This document shows, piece by piece, positions 8,132 through 14,480 of a stretch of 64,000 bases of DNA. The notes below the pieces were generated by a model that did no database searches, was not told where the DNA came from, and saw nothing but the letters and a program-made list of their open reading frames with translations. A program made the position numbers and the translations under genes. The stretch's first letter is position 1. The number at the start of each line of letters is the position of its first letter. Origin of the DNA: Actinomycetota bacterium (lineage in GTDB: Bacteria > Actinomycetota > Actinomycetes > Actinomycetales > Microbacteriaceae); the NCBI GenBank assembly GCA_018268455.1, contig JAFDWM010000293.1, positions 1 through 64,000 on the forward strand, written 5' to 3'.

Positions 8132-8470
8132 GTGAACGAATCCCCCACCCGCCGCGCGAGCCTCGAGGTGCTGCGCGCGGAAGCCGCCGACGAGCTCGCC
8201 GTGCTCGTGCAGGAGCGGCTGCTCGGGGGAGAGGATCCCTGGGCTTTCATGGAAGAGCTGCCCAGCGTCGACGAGCTGGTGGTGTTTCTTTTGCGCGCCG
8301 ATGAGATCGTCGAGAGCGGCGGCGTGCGCCCGGACGATGCGCGCAACTTCGACGTGCTGCGCAGGATCGCCCTGGACTATCCGCCCCTGACGCCAATCGT
8401 GTGGGGGCTGCTCGGCGACGGTCCGAAGTACCGACGGTGGGATCTGCTCAGCGACGACGCCCGGTCCTGA
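8132..8470 (+). CDS. Conserved hypothetical protein downstream of parB
   Basis: A 112-residue acidic protein of unknown function. It has no signal peptide, membrane segment or motif I can name, and appears all-helical (EVLRAEAADELAVLVQERLL, then PSVDELVVFLLRADEIVESG). GTG 8132 is chosen because a TAGGCT -10 box lies 6 nt upstream, suggesting a leaderless mRNA; the frame is open only a little further upstream. It lies between parB and a parS site (8485-8498), so it may belong to the partition region, but that is only context. Confidence 0.75.
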   Translation: MNESPTRRASLEVLRAEAADELAVLVQERLLGGEDPWAFMEELPSVDELVVFLLRADEIVESGGVRPDDARNFDVLRRIALDYPPLTPIVWGLLGDGPKYRRWDLLSDDARS

Positions 8471-8484
8471 TCCCAGACGCGAAT

Positions 8485-8498
8485 GTTTCACGTGAAAC
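8485..8498. promoter_or_regulatory. parS: parS site
   Basis: Perfect GTTTCACGTGAAAC, 14 nt after the stop of the 8132 gene. Confidence 0.95.
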
Positions 8499-8520
8499 GG
8501 TGAGCGTCTGGGTTGCACGG

Positions 8521-8590
8521 TCGGAGACTGACAATGTCAACCTGATTTGGGACCGTGTTGTCACTCTGAACTGGGACCACCATGCGATCG
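8521..8590. mobile_element. Remnant of an IS21-family end
   Basis: Two direct copies of a 12-mer, TGATTTGGGACC (8543-8554) and TGAACTGGGACC (8567-8578), 24 nt apart, follow a TGAC/GTCA motif. Repeated 12-24 nt motifs of this kind mark the ends of IS21-family elements. No transposase or second end is present, so it can only be a relic. Confidence 0.45.
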
Positions 8591-8880
8591 CCGGGCGTTG
8601 AGACTTGGGCGGTGGGCGACGGGCAGACGTGGCTTGGTGTTGAGACTCGCGCTGTGTGACATCTTGTCCGGGACGGTTACCGGAACGTCCGCGATCTGGG
8701 CGGCCTCCCGGCGCCCCTTTCGGAGACCGGCTCAACGATCTTTGGTCGGGTCGCTCGCGGGCCTCGTTCAGATTCGCGCCTGGGCTGTCCTGTAACGATG
8801 GCGCCGCGCGCCCTGACGATGTGGGGCCACGCCCGGGTGCGATTCGGTGACGTCGACGTGCGCTGCGTCTTCCAAATCCT

Positions 8881-8997
8881 CTGCTGGACACCGACGCCGT
8901 GGGCGTGGCCGTCAAGGTCGACGAGGACTGGATGCGCTGGTGGGCCTGGCAGGGTGCCGTGCAGCGCCTTGAGAAGCGTGAGGACGCTTGGCTGTGA
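8881..8997 (+). pseudogene. C-terminal fragment of an unidentified gene
   Basis: The last 38 codons of an open frame end in a tryptophan-rich, charged sequence (VDEDWMRWWAWQGAVQRL, residues 13-30) that looks protein-like, but no start, ribosome binding site or longer frame supports an intact gene. It lies next to an IS21-like remnant and is best read as debris. Confidence 0.3.
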
Positions 8998-9075
8998 CTC
9001 CCTTGTTGGGGTCGTATTGCGTGGCTACGCTGAAACGAAGAGGCGCGGGTCGTCTTCGCGATTGAGGGGGTTGCC

Positions 9076-9408
9076 ATGAACCGATATCGACTTCAGCGGA
9101 CGCTCGGCACTATTGCAGTCGTCCTGATACTCGCCGGGATCGTGATCTACGTCCTCTCGAAGGTTCTGGGTTGGTCGTCGATCGGATCCACTATCGGTAT
9201 GTGGATGTCGTGGGGCCCTTCTCTGCTCATCGCGTTGGCCTTCCTGGTCCGGTTGATGTTTCCCCGTCGGCACAGCAGCGTCAGCGGGGCAGATGCCGTT
9301 GGAGAGCCGATCAACGACCTCTATCTGGGGCGGGTGAGCTCGCCGCCGATCGTGAGGACATCGGACGAGTATTCGGCGTACCCACCCCGGGGAGACTCCG
9401 GACGGTAA
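9076..9408 (+). CDS. Small two-helix membrane protein, function unknown
   Basis: A 110-residue protein with two hydrophobic helices (about residues 10-30, IAVVLILAGIVIYVLSKVLG, and 44-63, WMSWGPSLLIALAFLVRLMF) followed by a soluble, proline-containing tail. The start ATG 9076 has GAGGGGG at 9064-9070. A TACGCT at 9024-9029 may be its -10 element. No family assignment is possible by eye. It lies alone between mobile-element debris and a convergent secreted-protein gene. Confidence 0.7.
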   Translation: MNRYRLQRTLGTIAVVLILAGIVIYVLSKVLGWSSIGSTIGMWMSWGPSLLIALAFLVRLMFPRRHSSVSGADAVGEPINDLYLGRVSSPPIVRTSDEYSAYPPRGDSGR

Positions 9409-9460
9409 CGCAAATGAGCTCTGGCTGCTGCTGCAGCCAGGGCTCACTCGTCGACGGGGC

Positions 9461-10140
9461 TTAGATGAACCAGCCGCTCGAGCCGATCGGTGCGCTGCTT
9501 GACATCATGTTCACCCGCTTCGAGGCAGCTACGTTGCCCCAAGGGACCGCGCCCGTGATGCTCTGACCGGGGTTCTTACACCCGAGACCGGTCCAGAACG
9601 CGGAGTAAACGTAGCCGCCCCCAGAGGCCGGCACCAGGTGATATCCGAGGGCCATCCCGCATGCACCGCCGTAGTTGGCGCCGTCGATCCCGATCTCGTA
9701 GCCGGCCTGGAACGACGACGACGTTCCGATCAGGGAGCACCCATAGATCGACAGGTGGTAGTTGCCGTCGCCGGCAGCGGTCCACCCGTACCGGTCACCG
9801 CAAGCGTTCACGGTGTCCGGGCTGAGCGGCGCCCTTCCGAGAGACTTGTCGGTTGCGACAGTGCCATCCGAGGTGATCTGCCCGCTCTCGACCGTCCCGT
9901 CGCCCAGAATGAGCACGGGGCCAGAGTCGGGGAAGTCGGACATCACCGCGACATCCACGCGCTGACCATCGATGATCAGATGGTCAGCGACCTGCTTGAT
10001 CTCCGGCGGCGGCAGAACGTCCGTGGTCACCGTTGCCGGATTGGGCGAAGGAGTTTCGTTCGCTGATGCCATCCCCGCAGGCAAGACCAGCAGTCCCGCC
10101 GCAGCGATAGCCCCACTATGAGTTTCATGCTTCGTCGCAT
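9461..10140 (-). CDS. Secreted protein, frameshifted in its signal peptide
   Basis: The mature part (about 200 residues) is a glycine-rich, four-cysteine extracellular protein of unknown function, ending PIGSSGWFI. The best start is ATG 10138-10140, 6 nt after a strong AAGGAGGG (10147-10154), but it is out of frame with the body. Adding one G to the GGGG run at 10111-10114 would give [18 protein letters not shown] and then LPAGMASA, a perfect secretion signal. As given, the body's frame has only weak starts (GTG 10144-10146 touching the RBS, or upstream to 10219). It is either a homopolymer sequencing error, a phase-variable gene or a recent pseudogene. Confidence 0.65.
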
Positions 10141-10293
10141 GTCGCACCCTCCTTAGTTGTGGGTCGTCCTGGTGGGGCGACCCTGATGCTATGAGATAGC
10201 TGACATTTCTCTTTGTCAACCCTGAGTGAGACCGCGTTTCGGTGTGAGGGTTCAGGGAGCGGGCTAGCGATCACTCGTCGGAGACCGCGCTTC

Positions 10294-10372
10294 GGGGTGA
10301 TGATTCTGGGGAATCGGCGGGCTCCTTCCCGCTTCGCGGGCCCCTCCCGATATTCCCCAGAATCCTCACCCC
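10294..10372 (+). repeat. Hairpin element copy 3
   Basis: The 21-nt arms 10294-10314 and 10352-10372 pair with a single mismatch (10301). The 37-nt core 10315-10351 starts CGGCGGGCTCCTTCCCGC and ends GGGCCCCTCCCGAT, nearly identical to copy 1. The arm sequence (starts GGGGTGATGATTC) is specific to this copy. Confidence 0.9.
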
Positions 10373-10637
10373 TGCGCGCTCGCTGAGTTCGGATGGTGAG
10401 CCCTGACGCGACCGCGGGTGCCGCGACGTCAGGGCGACGTGGGTCGCCGCCACTGCACAAACCTTCACCGGATATTTCCGCCCACCCCACAGCCCCTGCG
10501 CGCTCGCTGGGTTCGGCTGGTCGCCATCGTCGACGTGGGCCGTGTTGTCCTCGATGACCTCGGTTTCCACCGCCCCGCAAGACAACACCTCGCGCCTCCC
10601 GAACCCTCACCCTGCGCGCTCGCGGGCTTCGACTGGT
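10371..10637 (+). repeat. Three spaced copies of a 27-nt repeat
   Basis: Copies at 10371-10397, 10495-10521 and 10611-10637 fit CCTGCGCGCTCGC followed by TGAG, TGGG or GGGC and TTCG(G/A)(A/C)TGGT. The first directly follows the right arm of hairpin copy 3, and similar sequence (CCCTGCGCCCTC) follows the arm of copy 2, so the unit looks like the outer flank of the hairpin family. The last copy ends 7 nt before the parS site. Confidence 0.7.
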
Positions 10638-10644
10638 TGCGAGC

Positions 10645-10658
10645 GTTTCACGTGAAAC
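10645..10658. promoter_or_regulatory. parS: parS site
   Basis: Perfect GTTTCACGTGAAAC, the outermost of the seven seen, about 10 kb from oriC. Confidence 0.95.
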
Positions 10659-10704
10659 ATCCTCGCCGGGGGAGCCACGGCGGGAATCGACGTCCCGGGA
10701 ACGA

Positions 10705-10742
10705 CGAAGCCCGTCCTCCCGGAAGGGGAGAGACGGGCTTCG
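10705..10742 (-). terminator. Terminator downstream of trxA
   Basis: An 11-bp perfect stem CGAAGCCCGTC / GACGGGCTTCG (10705-10715 / 10732-10742) with an inner CTCC/GGAG extension, 12 nt beyond the trxA stop. There is no clear T-run. Confidence 0.7.
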
Positions 10743-10754
10743 TGGGGGAGGGGA

Positions 10755-11078
10755 TCAGCCGAGGTACGCGGCCAGATCCTGCTCGAGGGCGAACTTCGGC
10801 TTGGCGCCGATGATCGTGGTCTTGACCTCGCCGGCCTGGAAGACCTTCATCGCCGGGATCGACGTGATCTGGTACTTCATGGCCAGGTCGGGGTTCTCGT
10901 CGACGTTCAGCTTCACGATCGTGATCTTGTCGGCGTGCTCGGACTGGATCTGGTCCAGCACGGGCGAGACCATGCGACAGGGGCCGCACCACTCCGCCCA
11001 GAAATCGACCAGAACGGGGCCATCGGCCTGAAGCACATCCTGCTCCCAGGTCGCCTGGCTGGTTGCCTTGGCAGTCAT
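10755..11078 (-). CDS. trxA: Thioredoxin
   Basis: A small cytoplasmic disulfide reductase, recycled by TrxB. The 107-residue product carries the active site FWAEWCGPCRM (CGPC at residues 31-34) and the cis-proline segment TSIPAMKVF. ATG 11078 is preceded by AAGGAG (11083-11088 region). The gene lies 68 nt downstream of trxB on the same strand, so the two probably share a transcript, and it is followed by an 11-bp terminator stem. Confidence 0.96.
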   Translation of the reverse strand: MTAKATSQATWEQDVLQADGPVLVDFWAEWCGPCRMVSPVLDQIQSEHADKITIVKLNVDENPDLAMKYQITSIPAMKVFQAGEVKTTIIGAKPKFALEQDLAAYLG

Positions 11079-11146
11079 GATTCTCCTTGATCTCAGCTGA
11101 CGCTCTCAGACGTCAACAGCAATTGGTCCTGAAGTGTTCCCGCGGG

Positions 11147-12100
11147 TCAGACGAGGGCCGACTCGGAGGCGGCGCCGTCGGACAGGGCGGCGAGGAAGTG
11201 CTCGACATCGAGGGCGGCGACCGTTCCGGAACCGGCGGCCGTGACGGCCTGGCGGTAGGTGGGGTCGATCACGTCGCCCGCGGCGAAGACACCGGGAACC
11301 GAGGTGCGGGACGAGCGTCCGTCGACCCAGATCGTGCCCTCGGGGGTGAGATCCAGCTTGCCGTGCACGAGGTGGGTGCGCGGGTCATTGCCGATCGCGA
11401 TGAACAGGCCCTCGAGCGGAAGGTCGGACGTGGTGCCGTCGACGGTGTTGCGCAGGCGCACACCGGTGGTCTCGCCGTCGCTGAGTACTTCCTCGACCGC
11501 GCTGTTCCAGATGAACTCGATCTTGTCGTTCGCGAGGGCGCGCTCCTGCATGATCTTCGATGCGCGCAGGGTGTCCTTGCGGTGGATGACGTAGACCTTG
11601 GAGGCGAACTTGGTGAGGAAGGTCGCCTCCTCCATCGCAGAGTCGCCACCGCCGACGACCGCGATCGTGCGCTCACGGAAGAAGAATCCGTCGCAGGTGG
11701 CGCACCAGGAGACGCCGTGGCCGCTCAGGCGTTCCTCACCGGGGATCCCGAGCGTGCGGTACGCGGATCCGGTCGCGTAGATGACGGAGGAGGCCTCCAG
11801 CACGGTGCCGCTGCCGAGGGTGACCTTCTTCACCTCGCCGTCGAGGTCAAGCTCGGTGACGTCGTCATAGAGCACCTCGGTGCCGAACTTCTCCGCCTGC
11901 TCCTGCATCTTGGCCATGAGATCGGGACCCTGGATGCCCTCGGGGAAGCCCGGGAAGTTCTCCACCTCGGTGGTCTTCATCAGCTCTCCGCCTACCTCGA
12001 CCGAGCTCGCGACGAGCACCGGGCTGAGGTTCGCACGCGCCGCGTAGATGGCTGCGGTGAATCCCGCCGGACCCGAACCGATGATGATGACCTGTCGCAT
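11147..12100 (-). CDS. trxB: Thioredoxin-disulfide reductase
   Basis: An NADPH- and FAD-dependent flavoenzyme that reduces thioredoxin. The 317-residue product shows the FAD-binding GSGPAGFTAAIYAARA near the N-terminus, the redox pair in SWCATCDGFFF (CATC, about residues 135-138), the NADPH-binding VVGGGDSAMEEA and the second FAD motif GVFAAGDVID. The start ATG 12100 is chosen over an upstream in-frame codon (12121) because AAGGAGAA precedes it. A TACCAT -10-like element lies at 12132-12137. It is likely cotranscribed with trxA. Confidence 0.96.
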   Translation of the reverse strand: MRQVIIIGSGPAGFTAAIYAARANLSPVLVASSVEVGGELMKTTEVENFPGFPEGIQGPDLMAKMQEQAEKFGTEVLYDDVTELDLDGEVKKVTLGSGTVLEASSVIYATGSAYRTLGIPGEERLSGHGVSWCATCDGFFFRERTIAVVGGGDSAMEEATFLTKFASKVYVIHRKDTLRASKIMQERALANDKIEFIWNSAVEEVLSDGETTGVRLRNTVDGTTSDLPLEGLFIAIGNDPRTHLVHGKLDLTPEGTIWVDGRSSRTSVPGVFAAGDVIDPTYRQAVTAAGSGTVAALDVEHFLAALSDGAASESALV

Positions 12101-12188
12101 TGCTTCTCCTTGCTTCCTCACGCCTCAACACATGGTACCGGCGCGGCATTCCGCGAGCCTGGGCGCACCCGTGCAGCCCGGCGGCGCG

Positions 12189-12842
12189 TCAGGAGTTCGT
12201 CGGCACGTCGACGATGCGCACCTCTCCGAACGCGGGAACGAGGGATCCGGCCGAGAGCGCGGCGACATCGTCGGCCAGCTGCTGCTGTGCGGCGGGTGGG
12301 ATCCACAGGGTGAAGACCGCACGCGCACCGTAGGAGACCGATCCGAACGTCGCGTCGTGCGAGGCCGTCCAGTCGCGCAGGGCATTGTCGATGCGGCCGG
12401 CCTCGGCATGTGGCACCTCGACCGACGCCTGCCGAAGCTCCCGGCGATGCAGCAGCTGTGCGCCGTCCAGTGCGTCGGACACCGCGGTGGAGTACGCGCG
12501 CACGAGTCCGCCGGCACCGAGCTTCACGCCGCCGAAGTACCGGGTGACGACGACCACGAGGTCGGTGAGCTCCCGCCGGCGCAGCACCTCGAGCATCGGG
12601 ATCCCCGCCGTGCCGGAGGGCTCGCCGTCGTCGGAGGAGCGGGCCTGATCACCGAGCACCCCGGTGACCATCGCCGTGCAGTTGTGCCGCGCGTCCCAGT
12701 GCTGCTTGCGCACGGCCGCGATGACGGCCTCGGCCTCGTCGACGGATCCGGCGGGGCACGCGTGTGCGATGAAACGGGACTTCTTGACCAGGAGCTCCCG
12801 GGTGACGGGCCCGGCGATCGTGTCGGGGTAGGTGCGCGTCAT
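12189..12842 (-). CDS. YigZ/IMPACT family protein
   Basis: The 217-residue product matches the YigZ (UPF0029/IMPACT) family: SRFIAHACPAGSVDEAEAVI, then KQHWDARHNCTAM and the family signature DGEPSGTAGIPMLEVL (about residues 71-86), plus VVTRYFGGVKLGAGGLVRAY. The biochemical role is unknown; the family is related to translation regulators of the IMPACT type. The gene begins 21 nt after the murJ stop on the same strand without a clear ribosome binding site, so translation may depend on murJ. Confidence 0.88.
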   Translation of the reverse strand: MTRTYPDTIAGPVTRELLVKKSRFIAHACPAGSVDEAEAVIAAVRKQHWDARHNCTAMVTGVLGDQARSSDDGEPSGTAGIPMLEVLRRRELTDLVVVVTRYFGGVKLGAGGLVRAYSTAVSDALDGAQLLHRRELRQASVEVPHAEAGRIDNALRDWTASHDATFGSVSYGARAVFTLWIPPAAQQQLADDVAALSAGSLVPAFGEVRIVDVPTNS

Positions 12843-12863
12843 GGCCGTGCGGATCCGAGCAGG

Positions 12864-14480
12864 TCAGCGCGACGGCAGGAACCGTGCGGCGAGGCTCTTC
12901 AGTGCGCTGAGCTCGGGCGCGCGCAGCAGTGCGAGGATGCCGAGGTAGACGATCAGCACCGGGACGGCGACGATCGCCGCGCCCACGGCACCGGTGAGCT
13001 GACTGCTCGTGGTCCAGCCCTGGGCCCCGCCGAGGAAGAGGAACACCCCCCAGCCAGCGCCGGCCGCAGGCACGGCGGCCAGGAGGAAACGACCGAGAGC
13101 GAAGAGCCAGCTCGCCGTTGAGATGCCCTTGAGCCGGCGATGCAGCAGGATCGTGGCGACGATGGTCTGCAGGATGCTCGAGATCGACTGCCCCAGCGCG
13201 ATCGTGGCGGCGAGAAGCGACAGCGGAACGATGCCGAGCTGGTTCAGCAGTTGCGCGCCGAACGCGGTGGCGACGATGAGAACGCACTGGAAGATGGTGA
13301 ACGCGAACGGCGTGCGGGTGTCGCCAAGCGCATAGAACGTGCGCTGAACGATGAACAGCACCGCGAGTGGCACGAGGGCGACGAGGTAGCCCACCAGCAC
13401 CGGTGCGGCCATCTGGGCTTCGTCGCGGTTGTCGGTGAAGACACGCGACGCGGGAATGGCGGCGGCGAGCACGGCGGCGAGGGCGCCGGTGAGGAAGAAG
13501 CCGAGCGTGCGGATGCTCCGTGCGATGTCGTCCCGCACCTCGGCGATGCGCCCGGCGTGCGCGTGCTCGCTGAGTCGGGTGAAGTACGGGGTTCCGATCG
13601 AGAGCACGATCACCGAGTACGGGAGCATGAAGATCAGCCACGCGTTGTTCATCACGGTGATGGACGGATCATCGCCCGACGCGTCGATCGCGATGCGGTG
13701 CTGGTAGAAGCCCGCGGCCAGGCTGGACAGCGCCATCAGCATGGTCCAGCCCGCAAGTTTGACGACATTGCCGAGGCCGACGCCGCGCCAGCGGAAGTCG
13801 ATGCGGAGCGCGAGCCTGGTGCGCGGCCAGAAGGCGAGCAGCACCGCGGCCTGCAGCACGATCCCGAACGTCGCCGTGCCGCCCAGCCAGGCGATGCGCT
13901 CCGGGGTCCAGTCATTCACGTCGTTGAGCTGCGTGCCGAACATGGATCCGATGACGAGGAAACCCACGATCGAGACGATGTTGTTGATGACGGGCGCCCA
14001 GGTGAACGGCCCGAAGATCCGGCGCGCGTTGAGCGTCTCGCCGATGAGCGCGTACAGCCCGTAGAACAGGATCTGCGGCATGCACCAGTACCCGAACGCG
14101 ACCGCGAGCGCCTGCTGTGCCGGCGAGTATCCCTGAGGAATGATCAGCGAGACCAGCGCCGGCGTCGCCAGCGTCGCGAGGAGTGCGGCGCCGAGCAGCA
14201 CCACGGTCCCCGCGGTGAAGATCTTGGAGATGAAAGCGCTGCCGCCGTCCTCCGCCGCGACGGCCTTCACGATCTGCGGCACGAGCACGGCAGTGAGCAC
14301 GCCGACGGAGATGAGCGAGAAGACGTCGTTCGGGAGCTGATTGGCGACGGCGAACGCGTCGGGCGCCTGGCCCACCGCGCCGATCACGGCGACCAGCACG
14401 ATCGTGCGGAGCAGTCCGGTCACGCGTGACACCATGGTGCCCGCGGCGAGAAGGGCGCTCGCGCGGCCGAGGCTACTCAT
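12864..14480 (-). CDS. murJ: Lipid II flippase MurJ (MviN family)
   Basis: MurJ moves lipid II across the membrane for peptidoglycan synthesis. The 538-residue product has the MVSRVTGLLRT signature near the N-terminus and about 14 hydrophobic segments. The start is ATG 14478-14480, which overlaps the last codons of the upstream 14473-16680 gene (the codons for N and E), so translation is coupled. An extension to 14564 would lie inside that gene and adds a proline-rich, non-family N-terminus. Many actinobacterial MurJ proteins carry a C-terminal kinase-like domain; this one does not. Confidence 0.93.
   Translation of the reverse strand: MSSLGRASALLAAGTMVSRVTGLLRTIVLVAVIGAVGQAPDAFAVANQLPNDVFSLISVGVLTAVLVPQIVKAVAAEDGGSAFISKIFTAGTVVLLGAALLATLATPALVSLIIPQGYSPAQQALAVAFGYWCMPQILFYGLYALIGETLNARRIFGPFTWAPVINNIVSIVGFLVIGSMFGTQLNDVNDWTPERIAWLGGTATFGIVLQAAVLLAFWPRTRLALRIDFRWRGVGLGNVVKLAGWTMLMALSSLAAGFYQHRIAIDASGDDPSITVMNNAWLIFMLPYSVIVLSIGTPYFTRLSEHAHAGRIAEVRDDIARSIRTLGFFLTGALAAVLAAAIPASRVFTDNRDEAQMAAPVLVGYLVALVPLAVLFIVQRTFYALGDTRTPFAFTIFQCVLIVATAFGAQLLNQLGIVPLSLLAATIALGQSISSILQTIVATILLHRRLKGISTASWLFALGRFLLAAVPAAGAGWGVFLFLGGAQGWTTSSQLTGAVGAAIVAVPVLIVYLGILALLRAPELSALKSLAARFLPSR

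Larger units (their letters stand above)
8471..9075. other. 605-nt gene-poor region with parS and mobile-element debris
   Basis: Contains a parS at 8485-8498, an IS21-like terminal fragment around 8521-8590 and a 38-codon fragment of an unidentified gene ending at 8997. Nothing else in it looks coding. Confidence 0.6.
10141..10754. other. 614-nt region with nested hairpin repeats and a parS site
   Basis: No gene is supported. It contains hairpin element copy 3 (10294-10372), a direct repeat GAGACCGCG(T/C)TTCGG at 10228 and 10281, three copies of a 27-nt unit (10371, 10495, 10611), a 9-bp hairpin GCCCTGACG/CGTCAGGGC (10400-10435), a parS (10645-10658) and the trxA terminator (10705-10742). 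Confidence 0.7.
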
